This document shows positions 1 to 12,600 of a stretch of 64,000 nt of DNA, piece by piece; within the stretch, counting starts at the first letter, position 1, and each line of letters starts with the position of its first letter. The DNA is taken from contig CAIIXF020000004.1 in assembly GCA_903813345.2 (NCBI GenBank), positions 31,251,986-31,315,985 of the forward strand, given 5' to 3'. The DNA is from Owenia fusiformis. Taxonomy: Eukaryota > Annelida > Polychaeta > Sabellida > Oweniidae. The notes beneath the pieces were generated by a model. The model ran no database searches. It saw only the letters and a list, made by a program, of their open reading frames with translations, and was not told the origin of the DNA. The translations under genes and the position numbers were made by a program.

Positions 1-285
1 AACACATTCTATCAATATATGTACATTATACGCGTAATAAACCCATATATTTTCCCTTTTGGCATACATTAACAACAAAATGACAACTGATTTAATATAT
101 TGCCATACACTCGTACTTTGACAATTTTTGCTCATTTATGAAATCTTACAAATAACAAAATTATTAACTTTTTTGGAAGCTCTTACACTTTGTTTTGGGA
201 GCTCTTTATCTCTAGTCCCTTGTCTAATGATTTAAAACTAAAGTGCAACAACCTAAACCATAGGACTATAACAGCATACTGTGAA

Positions 286-442
286 AATATTTGGGCATAG
301 TTTTCCTTTAAACTATATTAAGGCATAGTTTTCCTTTGAAATATATTTAGGCACAGCTTTACTTTGAAAATTAGGCATAGTTTTCCTTTAAATATATTTA
401 GGCACAGCTTTCCTTTAAAATATATATAGGCATAGTTTTCCT
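286..442. repeat. About 26-bp minisatellite in PADI 3' UTR
   Basis: Six or so units of AGGCATAGTTTTCCTTTAAA with a variable AT tail, starting right at the PADI stop codon. The rest of 1-285 is AT-rich with no gene that I can support; it probably holds the end of the 3' UTR. Confidence 0.8.
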
Positions 443-681
443 TTAAAACTCCATATTCCACCACTTATAGGCAAAAGGCTCCCGTCTTGTGTTTGTACCA
501 CAATGGATTTCTCCGAGTAGAACATGGTAACTTTCCCAGTCATTGATAAAGTGACAATGAACTCCGAGTGGTTCCAATTGGTCTCGCATGTAACTCTCAA
601 ACTGACAAATTCCTTGGATTTTCGGTCCGAATGGTTTCGGGATCCCCAAGTGGTTTCCAAGAACAAGCATGTTCACCATAC
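443..681 (-). CDS. PADI: PADI exon 14 (catalytic Cys, stop)
   Basis: 239 bp after [28 protein letters not shown] and [20 protein letters not shown] are near-identical to vertebrate PAD; the Cys of HCGTN is the nucleophile. Ends KWWNMEF and TAA; the stop lies in TTTTAAAGG, the same sequence that starts the units of the 3'-UTR minisatellite. Confidence 0.96.
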
Positions 682-3600
682 CTGGAAAAGAAAACGTGTA
701 AAGGGCTTTCATCGAAAAATAGGTGAGGCAAATTGGAATAGGTGAGGCGAATCAGAATAGGTGAGGCAAAACAGAATAGGTGAGGCAAAACAACCAACAA
801 TTACAGGTGAGATATGATCATGTTCAGTCAAAACAGACAAAATTTGGCATCAGCCTAGGAATATGGCATTTAATTGAAAATGTGGCATTTATTTGAGAAT
901 ATGGAATCATCCTCTAAGGAATATTTCTATTATTATTAAGAATATTTTATTCTTGTATGTTTAACATAATCATACATTATATTGATTTACAGGAAACGAC
1001 AGGGATTGGACAAGAGGATCCCCGCTCCAATATACCTAGGAGAATATTTTTGTTCAGTCAAGAAACAGTCAAATTCATTATGATAATTCGCTAATACCAA
1101 CCTGTATTAAGGCATCTGAGGAAAAGAAACTATAACAACCATGCCATTCTCATTGAAAACTTCTAAAATGTAGCTTGTAGAGAGGTTTTAGCAAAGAAAC
1201 TATATTTCTGAAGCAGAAAGGACTTGAAAATCAACCAAATCCACATGTCATCGAATAAATTAGTTATGTGATGTTCGCTTTTGGATATGGTGTACATATA
1301 TCCCTCGGTAAGATATCTTTATTACCCCCAGGATATATCCCATATCCATAACCTCCCATAACATAAACATCATTTATTTACCTGGGAATATAGCATCAGC
1401 CCCTGTGCCATCTACCGTATGGAATAGGGCAGGTACGTCTATGACATCTTCTTCAGTCAGTCCTAACTCTCTTTTCAATGTATCTCTGTTCCAGTCTAAA
1501 TATCTCTATTAAAGCAGAATTACAAATAAACTTCACATATTCTATAACATCTTCAGTCAGGCCTAACTCTCTTTTCAATGTATCTCTGTTCCAGTCAAGA
1601 TATCTCTAAAAGTAGAATTACAAATAAACTTCACATTTTCAATAACATCTTCAGTCAGGCCTAACTCTCTTTTCAATGTGTCCCTGTTCCAGTCAAGATA
1701 TCTCTAAAAGTAGAATTACAAATAAACTTCACATGTTCTATAACATCTTCAGTCAGGCCTAACTCTCTTTTCAATGTATCTCTGTTCCAGTCCAGATATC
1801 TCTAAAAGTAGAATTACAAATAAACTTCACATGTTCTATAACATCTTCTGTCAGGCCTAACTCTCTTTTCAATGTATCTCTGTTCCAGTCCAAATATCTC
1901 TAAAAGTAGAATTACAAATAAACTTCACATGTTCTATAACATCTTCAGTCAGGCCTAACTCTCTTTTCAATGTGTCCCTGTTCCAGTCTAAATATCTCTA
2001 AAAGTAGAATTACAAATAAACTTCACATGTTCTATAACATCTTCAGTCAGGCCTAACTCTCTTTTCAATGTATCTCTGTTCCAGTCCAGATATCTCTAAA
2101 AGTAGAATTACAAATAAACTTCACATGTTCTATAACATCTTCAGTCAGGCCTAACTCTCTTTTCAATGTATCTCTGTTCCAGTCAAGATATCTCTAAAAG
2201 TAGAATTACAAATAAACTTCACATATTCTATAACATCTTCAGTCAGGCCTAACTCTCTTTTCAATGTATCTCTGTTCCAGTCCAGATATCTCTAAAAGTA
2301 GAATTACAAATAAACTTCACATGTTCTATAACATCTTCAGTCAGGCCTAACTCTCTTTTCAATGTATCTCTGTTCCAGTCCAGATATCTCTAAAAGTAGA
2401 ATTACAAATAAACTTCACATTTTCAATAACATCTTCAGTCAGGCCTAACTCTCTTTTCAATGTATCTCTGTTCCAGTCCAAATATCTCTAAAAGTAGAAT
2501 TACAAATAAACTTCACATGTTCTATAACATCTTCAGTCAGGCCTAACTCTCTTTTCAATGTGTCCCTGTTCCAGTCCAGATATCTCTAAAAGTAGAATTA
2601 CAAATAAACTTCACATGTTCTATAACATCTTCAGTCAGGCCTAACTCTCTTTTCAATGTGTCCCTGTTCCAGTCCAGATATCTCTAAAAGGAGAATTACA
2701 AATAAACTTCATATATTCTATAACATCTTCTTCTGTCAGGCCTAACTCTCTTTTCAATGTATCTCTGTTCCAGTCCAAATATCTCTAAAAGTAGAATTAC
2801 AAATAAACTTCATATATTCTATAACATCTTCAGTCAGGCCTAACTCTCTTTTCAATGTATCCCTGTTCCAGTCCAGATATCTCTAAAAGGAGAATTACAA
2901 ATAAACTTCATATATTCTATAACATCTTCTTCTGTCAGGCCTAACTCTCTTTTCAATGTATCCCTGTTCCAGTCCAGATATCTCTAAAAGTAGAATTACA
3001 AATAAACTTCACATATTCTATAACATCTTCTTCAGTCAGTCCTAACTCTCTTTTCAATGTATCCCTGTTCCAGTCCAGATATCTCTAAAAGTAGAATTAC
3101 AAATAAACTTCATATATTCTATAACATGTTCTTCAGTCAGGCCTAACTCTCTTTTCAATGTATCTCTGTTCCAGTCCAAATATCTCTAAAAGTAGAATTA
3201 CAAATAAACTTCATATATTCTATAACATCTTCAGTCAGGCCTAACTCTCTTTTCAATGTATCTCTGTTCCAGTCCAAATATCTCTAAAAGTAGAATTACA
3301 AATAAACTTCATATATTCTATAACATCTTCTTCAGTCAGGCCTAACTCTCTTTTCAATGTATCTCTGTTCCAGTCCAAATATCTCTAAAAGCAGAATTAC
3401 AAATAAACTTCATATATTCTATAACATCTTCTTCAGTCAGGCCTAACTCTCTTTTCAATGTATCTCTGTTCCAGTCCAAATATCTCTAAAAGCAGAATTA
3501 CAAATAAACTTCATATATTCTATGACATCTTCTTCAGTCAGGCCTAACTCTCTTTTCAATGTATCTCTGTTCCAGTCCAAATATCTCTAAAAGTAGAATT

Positions 3601-6600
3601 ACAAATAAACTTCATATATTCTATAACATCTTCTTCTGTCAGGCCTAACTCTCTTTTCAATGTATCTCTGTTCCAGTCCAAATATCTCTAAAAGTAGAAT
3701 TACAAATAAACTTCATATATTCTATAACATCTTCTTCTGTCAGGCCTAACTCTCTTTTCAATGTATCTCTGTTCCAGTCCAAATATCTCTAAAAGTAGAA
3801 TTACAAATAAACTTCATATATTCTATAACATCTTCTTCTGTCAGGCCTAACTCTCTTTTCAATGTATCTCTGTTCCAGTCCAAATATCTCTAAAAGTAGA
3901 ATTACAAATAAACTTCATATATTCTATAACATCTTCTTCTGTCAGGCCTAACTCTCTTTTCAATGTATCCCTGTTCCAGTCCAAATATCTCTAAAAGTAG
4001 AATTACAAATAAACTTCATATATTCTATAACATCTTCTTCTGTCAGGCCTAACTCTCTTTTCAATGTATGTCTGTTCCAGTCCAAATATCTCTAAAAGTA
4101 GAATTACAAATAAACTTCATATATTCTATAACATCTTCAGTCAGGCCTAACTCTCTTTTCAATGTATCTCTGTTCCAGTCCAAATATCTCTATAAAAGCA
4201 GAATTACAAATAAACTTCATATATTCTATAACATCTTCAGTCAGGCCTAACTCTCTTTTCAATGTATCCCTGTTCCAGTCCAAATATCTCTAAAAGTAGA
4301 ATTACAAATAAACTTCACATATTCTATAACATCTTCTGTCAGGCCTAACTCTCTTTTCAATGTGTCCCTGTTCCAGTCTAAATATCTCTATAAAAGCAGA
4401 ATTACAAATAAACTTCACATATTCTATAACATCTCCAGTCAGGCCTAACTCTCTTTTCAATGTATCTCTGTTCCAGTCCAAATATCTCTAAAAGTAGAAT
4501 TACAAATAATCTTCATATATTCTATAACATCTTCTTCTGTCAGGCCTAACTCTCTTTTCAATGTATCTCTGTTCCAGTCCAAATATCTCTAAAAGTAGAA
4601 TTACAAATAAACTTCATATATTCTATAACATCTTCTTCAGTCAGGCCTAACTCTCTTTTCAATGTATCTCTGTTCCAGTCCAAATATCTCTAAAGGTAGA
4701 ATTACAAATAAACTTCATATATTCTATAACATCTTCTTCTGTCAGGCCTAACTCTCTTTTCAATGTATCCCTGTTCCAGTCCAAATATCTCTATAAAAGC
4801 AGAATTACAAATAAACTTCACATGTTCTATAACATCTCCAGTCAGGCCTAACTCTCTTTTCAATGTATCCCTGTTCCAGTCCAAATATCTCTATAAAAGC
4901 AGAATTACAAATAAACATCACATGTTCTATAACATCTTCGGTCAGGCCTAACTCTCTTTTCAATGTATCTCTGTTCCAGTCCAAATATCTCTAAAAGCAG
5001 AATTACAAATAAACTTCATATATTCTATAACATCTTCAGTCAGGCCTAACTCTCTTTTCAATGTATCCCTGTTCCAGTCCAAATATCTCTAAAAGTAGAA
5101 TTACAAATAAACTTCACATGTTCTATAACATCTTCAGTCAGGCCTAACTCTCTTTTCAATGTATCCCTGTTCCAGTCCAAATATCTCTATAAAAGCAGAA
5201 TTACAAATAAACTTCACATGTTCTATAACATCTCCAGTCAGGCCTAACTCTCTTTTCAATGTATCTCTGTTCCAGTCCAAATATCTCTATAAAAGCAGAA
5301 TTACAAATAAACTTCACATGTTCTATAACATCTCCAGTCAGGCCTAACTCTCTTTTCAATGTATCCCTGTTCCAGTCCAAATATCTCTATAAAAGCAGAA
5401 TTACAAATAAACTTCACATGTTCTATAACATCTCCAGTCAGGCCTAACTCTCTTTTCAATGTATCCCTGTTCCAGTCCAAATATCTCTATAAAAGCAGAA
5501 TTACAAATAAACTTCACATGTTCTATAACATCTCCAGTCAGGCCTAACTCTCTTTTCAATGTATCTCTGTTCCAGTCCAAATATCTCTAAAAGTAGAATT
5601 ACAAATAAACTTCACATGTTCTATAACATCTTCAGTCAGGCCTAACTCTCTTTTCAATGTATCCCTGTTCCAGTCCAAATATCTCTAAAAGCAGAATTAC
5701 AAATAAACTTCACATGTTCTATAACATCTCCAGTCAGGCCTAACTCTCTTTTCAATGTATCTCTGTTCCAGTCCAAATATCTCTAAAAGTAGAATTACAA
5801 ATAAACTTCACATGTTCTATAACATCTTCAGTCAGGCCTAACTCTCTTTTCAATGTATCCCTGTTCCAGTCCAAATATCTCTATAAAAGCAGAATTACAA
5901 ATAAACTTCACATGTTCTATAACATCTCCAGTCAGGCCTAACTCTCTTTTCAATGTATCTCTGTTCCAGTCCAAATATCTCTAAAAGTAGAATTACAAAT
6001 AAACTTCATATATTCTATAACATCTTCAGTCAGGCCTAACTCTCTTTTCAATGTATCCCTGTTCCAGTCCAGATATCTCTAAAAGTAGAATTACAAATAA
6101 ACTTCACATGTTCTATAACATCTCCAGTCAGGCCTAACTCTCTTTTCAATGTATCTCTGTTCCAGTCCAAATATCTCTAAAAGTAGAATTACAAATAAAC
6201 TTCATATATTCTATAACATCTTCTTCAGTCAGGCCTAACTCTCTTTTCAATGTATCCCTGTTCCAGTCCAGATATCTCTAAAAGTAGAATTACAAATAAA
6301 CTTCACATGTTCTATAACATCTTCAGTCAGGCCTAACTCTCTTTTCAATGTATCCCTGTTCCAGTCCAAATATCTCTAAAAGTAGAATTACAAATAAACT
6401 TCACATGTTCTATAACATTTTCAGTCAGGCCTAACTCTCTTTTCAATGTATCCCTGTTCCAGTCCAAATATCTCTATAAAAGCAGAATTACAAATAAACT
6501 TCACATGTTCTATAACATCTCCAGTCAGGCCTAACTCTCTTTTCAATGTATCTCTGTTCCAGTCCAAATATCTCTATAAAAGCAGAATTACAAATAAACT

Positions 6601-9600
6601 TCACATGTTCTATAACATCTCCAGTCAGGCCTAACTCTCTTTTCAATGTATCCCTGTTCCAGTCCAAATATCTCTATAAAAGCAGAATTACAAATAAACT
6701 TCACATGTTCTATAACATCTCCAGTCAGGCCTAACTCTCTTTTCAATGTATCCCTGTTCCAGTCCAAATATCTCTATAAAAGCAGAATTACAAATAAACT
6801 TCACATGTTCTATAACATCTCCAGTCAGGCCTAACTCTCTTTTCAATGTATCTCTGTTCCAGTCCAAATATCTCTAAAAGTAGAATTACAAATAAACTTC
6901 ACATGTTCTATAACATCTTCAGTCAGGCCTAACTCTCTTTTCAATGTATCCCTGTTCCAGTCCAAATATCTCTAAAAGCAGAATTACAAATAAACTTCAC
7001 ATGTTCTATAACATCTCCAGTCAGGCCTAACTCTCTTTTCAATGTATCTCTGTTCCAGTCCAAATATCTCTAAAAGTAGAATTACAAATAAACTTCACAT
7101 GTTCTATAACATCTTCAGTCAGGCCTAACTCTCTTTTCAATGTATCTCTGTTCCAGTCCAAATATCTCTAAAAGTAGAATTACAAATAAACTTCATATAT
7201 TCTATAACATCTTCAGTCAGGCCTAACTCTCTTTTCAATGTATCTCTGTTCCAGTCCAAATATCTCTAAAAGTGGAATTACAAATAAACTTCACATATTC
7301 TATAACATCTTCAGTCAGGCCTAACTCTCTTTTCAATGTATCCCTGTTCCAGTCCAAATATCTCTAAAAGTAGAATTACAAATAAACATCACATGTTCTA
7401 TAACATCTTCAGTCAGGCCTAACTCTCTTTTCAATGTATCCCTGTTCCAGTCCAAATATCTCTAAAAGTAGAATTACAAATAAACTTCACATATTCTATA
7501 ACATCTTCTGTCAGGCCTAACTCTCTTTTCAATGTATCTCTGTTCCAGTCCAAATATCTCTATAAAAGCAGAATTACAAATAAACTTCACATATTCTATA
7601 ACATCTTCAGTCAGGCCTAACTCTCTTTTCAATGTATCTCTGTTCCAGTCCAGATATCTCTAAAAGTAGAATTACAAATAAACATCACATGTTCTATAAC
7701 ATCTTCTGTCAGGCCTAACTCTCTTTTCAATGTATCTCTGTTCCAGTCCAAATATCTCTATAAAAGCAGAATTACAAATAAACTTCACATATTCTATAAC
7801 ATCTTCAGTCAGGCCTAACTCTCTTTTCAATGTATCTCTGTTCCAGTCCAAATATCTCTAAAAGTAGAATTACAAATAAACTTCATATATTCTATAACAT
7901 CTTCAGTCAGGCCTAACTCTCTTTCCAATGTATCCCTGTTCCAGTCCAGATATCACTAAAAGTAGAATTACAAATAAACTTCACATATTCTATAACATCT
8001 TCTGTCAGGCCTAACTCTCTTTTCAATGTATCTCTGTTCCAGTCCAAATATCTCTAAAAGTAGAATCATAAAATGTTCACATATGAATCAATCTCTTATT
8101 AACACATAACTGAATTAATTGATCACTTGGTATTTAACTGTGGTAATTATTCACTGGAAAAGAAATATCTCGTTAAATGGAGAAAATGTGTGAAAATGTG
8201 TGTTTTCATGAAAAATAAATCTTACAGACGATCCCTCCAGGTATTTTGTCTGTTTTATGGGCAAGTCTAGGAATCAAAAGAAGTCAAGAACAAGGCACTA
8301 AGATGCAAAACGCAACACCTGCCATTCATTACAGACACCAAACACCAAACATCATCCACAAAAAGTTAGTCTATAGTATTGTCACCACTATTGAAACCCC
8401 TGTTGTATATATCTAATGGAGATAATAATTAATATGTAGAATTTCCATACCTGTTTCGTTTTATTGTATTTGTCTAGGTCTGTATCTCTCAGTAGGTCTT
8501 TCACAGTCCTCTCGGCATTTACTAGACCATCTGCGTCACTTTTTTTACCTGCAATATTTTTTTTAGTCATGATTTACATATTTCTGTGAACATTTTTCAT
8601 ATACTTCAGCATCTTTTTTTTCATATTTTAGTCATGCTTTATATATTTTAGTCATGAGTCAAATATTTCAGTCTTGTGTCAAATACTTCAGTCATGTGTC
8701 AAATATTTCAGTCATGTGTCAAATACTTCAGTCACATGTCAAATATTTCAGTCATGTGTCAAATACTTCAGTCACATGTCAAATATTTCAGTCATGTGTC
8801 AAATATTTCTCAAGTGTTTCTCATACTTCACACATTTTAGTCATGTTTTTTATTTAGTCATATTTTACAGTCACATTTCACATATTTGAGACATTTTGAT
8901 ATTTGTATAACTGACTTTTTGAAATGAATTTGGTAGATATTTTAAATCATATGTTCCATAGGGCCCTTATATTAGTAAGATGTGCACTAAATATTAATAA
9001 AAACAAATAAAACTTACTTTATATGGCCAATGACTGAAATGCTTGTTCGGGTTTTATTACAACTAAATAAACAATTAAGATTTCAAATATTTAAAGATGG
9101 GTATAAAGTTCAACTATTATGGGAACAGGTGACAAATGAAAAACGGCATACCTTCAAACAATACTAGTTCACCGTGTCCTTCTCGGTTCAACTTCTTAAG
9201 AATCGAATAACAGCAGTCGGGACTTGCCATGAGTAGCTTGAAACTCTGCAATAATAGTATTTGGTCTTTAGTCTTTTTAATTGCCACTATTGTTGAAAGA
9301 AATTTGGCAATCAGCTGACTGTGTATATCTATGTTATTATTAGAAATAAATCGATAACATGAAAAAAAAAAGTTTTTGGATCTTTCAAAATGTTTTGTAC
9401 GAATATATCATCCACCAAACAAACTATAATTAAAAGAATTATTTTCCAATCAGTCTGCCCCCCACCCCTGGCTACGGGCCTGAATTTTGTTCCAGTTTGG
9501 AGGATAGGTGCCACAGTGCTCTCTTACTACTCTCTTACACTGGTTTCATTAATAAAGGTCCTTGACTTAACATCCTTCAGTTGCCATGGTTACCATGTTG

Positions 9601-12600
9601 ACCCTTTGGTCCATATCATTTATACAGTAAAACTGGGTTTCAAACTGTTTTCCTCATTTTGGCATATTATAATTGGGATTTACGGAAATATTTCTGTGGA
9701 GTCAAGAGGGGATCTCAATATAAATATATAAAAATAAAGAAAGGATGCACAGACAAAGGTTCATCTTTGGATATTTTCTCCACTTTATTGAGTATGACTG
9801 CCTTTTTTCATTGATATTATCATACCTTCTTGTCATTGGTTGGAACGAAGGTCATGAACTCATCAATATGGCCTACAGTCAGCCAATCAGAAAACAGTTC
9901 TACAAGAGGCTGAACTTTCTGGGCTGACAGAAAATTCCTGATCACTTTTAGCATCCTTCTCTCATTGAACGCCCTATAAATCATTATAGAGAAATGGTTT
10001 TATCATACCGTTCAATGAATGTAATGACATAAAACAGCTATTCAGTATATAGATGAAATATATGGATGTTATTTCCTGGACAGGAATTGAATATGGGTTT
10101 TATAGGGATAATATGATATTTCCATAGGTATTGGATGGACCAATGGAATATTATTGACCAGAGCCACCATTCTAAATGTGTCTTTTAACCCAACCTGGAA
10201 TTTTTAGATTTTAAAACTGACACCCCACTTGGTAAAAACTAGCTCGGGGCCTGATGTCTTACCCTGGTAAAGTTCCTCCAATCAAAATCTTGCCAAATGG
10301 GAAACTGACCCCATTTACTTTAACTGGTGGACTAACTTCAAGGTTCCCGAATGAGTCGAGTGAATTAGGCTCTTCTAAATAAGTCTCTCTAGTGACGTAA
10401 CCAAAGTCTTTGCCCTACAAAGAAAGCAATCAGAATACAGTAAAATCTGTATACGATACTGTAATCTCGTATATGAACACCTCTCAATGTGAACACTATT
10501 TTGGTTCCATGCTCTAATCTGCGAAAGATTAAGCATTCGAACATGACTGTATTCACGCCTTCTATAAACTGTAAATGAAGTCAATGCTTCAGCTGGGTTA
10601 TATTCGAGATCAATAACACAGTTAATACGTGTAATGTGTGACGTCATAACGGTGGGTCGTAGTAATGGCGGACCATGATGAATATTCGAAACAATTTGGT
10701 GAGTTTTCATGTTCGAATCGTAATATAGACCTCAGAGCAGGGTTACTAGTTTCGAATAACACCCCGCTGGTCTCGGCACAAAGGCTTTCGAACCCCTCAC
10801 TCCCTTCGGTCGTTCGGGGTACAGAAAACGTTTGTGCCAAGACCATCGGGGTGTTATTCGAAACTAGAAACCCTGCTCTTTGGTCTATATTTCTTAATTG
10901 TTTAACTCCTTTCTGCTGAAGATAATCCTGAAAAACATGAGAAGATTGAATTTGAGTCAGAATTGTCCTCTGACTCTGATGATGAAAAAGCTACCCAAAG
11001 ATTTTTGTTCATAAAATTGTTTATTGATCGATTATAGACGGAAAAAAAAGTGTTAATTCTACTGGACAAAAAATGCTCCCGGGGCAAGTTAGGGGGGGGG
11101 GGGGGGCGTGGCAGCTGACAATGGCTGGAAATTCAAAAAGTCGTAAAAACTCGTAAATAAGCGAAAAGGAGTTAAATAGCCATAAAATAAGAAAACCTGC
11201 AAATCTGAAATCCTTAAGGCAAATGGATTTGGCAGGTTTTACTGCATGAAGTTTTGCATCAGGAATGTAGTTGACAAATCTAAATTGTACAGAAATTTAA
11301 GAAAGATACCTCATTTCCACTATAGCTAGAAATTAATTTAATAAAGAATATTTAGTCCACTACACATACCAGTAGAGAAAAGATTGGGTAGTTTGTCAAT
11401 CCACGATCTCTAGGAGAGTCTAGTACAACTGGCATATACTTGTGTGGGGCTTCACTGTATCCAAACTCTATCTCATCCTAAAAGACATAAAATATCATGG
11501 TAGTCACGGTTTGAAATGCAAAATAGAGTGGAAAAGAGTGGAATTAGCAAGAAATAAACAAAACAGGCATGTAGTTAACACTCTAAATTGTATAGAAATG
11601 CAAGAAAATCAGACACTTCATTCAAATTTTAGAGAGAAATGAGTGGAATTAGCAAGGAATAAAGTAAACAGGCATGTACTAGTTAACACTCTAAATTGTA
11701 TAGAAATGCAAGAAAATCAGGCAGTTCATTCAAATTTTAAAGAGATATCCATTAAAATAAGCATGAGCAGACAGCCATTTTAACACTGAGCTGAAGTCGA
11801 TGAATTACCATGGTGATCACTATTTTCAAAAGGAAGGACTCATTACTTACCTGCATCCAACGGTCTCCTCGGTTGTGGCCTGGTTTAACTACCGTAAGGT
11901 TCACCCCTACTTCTTTCGTTAGCTCTCTCAGATTTTCAACAAAATTACGACTTTTCTGTGATCTCATTTCACAAACAAAAACCTCTTTGGGTTTGAGATT
12001 ATTTGGAGTCATTATCCAGGGACTGACTCGGAATGTTACGGTGTCTTTAAAGATGGGCAACTGGACGTCATCCTCGACCTGGGGAAAATAAAGTTATGAC
12101 AATATGTATATCTCCTTAACCCTGATTGGTTCCTTATACAGTAAATAAGTTACTTTATTCACAATTTGAACACTTTTGGCTGGTTCCAGTAACGTTTGTA
12201 TACTCGTTTCCCACTTTTCTATCCGAAAAACAAACAAATCATCTGATTGGTGCACGTTAAATCCAGCGCACAATCAGATGATTTGTTCGTTTTACTCCAG
12301 GATCTCATTGGTCAGACTCCCTTTAAACCATAGTTAATGGCCCTTAATTGACTAATGGAATTGACTGCTCAGCTTCTATTTACCTTTTACATAAGAATTA
12401 GCATAATGTAGGCTGGATAATATGTTATCTCATTCATCAGAATCTTCAATCTATGATGTGACGTTTGGATTAGACAGCTTTCCATATTCACTTACTTGAA
12501 AGAGAGACAGGTGAATTGGGACAATGCCATCAAAATCATAGTCTGGGTATTGTATTCCTTCTACTGCAAACCTAACTTGACCATCTCTTAGAAGATTTAA

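Noticed and set aside
4068-6834. Plus-strand frames of about 60 codons repeated through the array
   Set aside because: They are the same translation of the tandem unit on the wrong strand; the meaningful strand is minus.
1506-8070. CRISPR-like regular array
   Set aside because: The whole unit repeats, with no unique spacers, and it derives from a PADI splice junction in an animal gene.
8654-8889. Two overlapping plus-strand frames of about 70 codons
   Set aside because: Translations of the 20-bp minisatellite.
10375-10919. Open frames of 74-111 codons around 10.4-10.9 kb
   Set aside because: They span PADI exon 9 in another frame and a palindromic MITE; no family resemblance.
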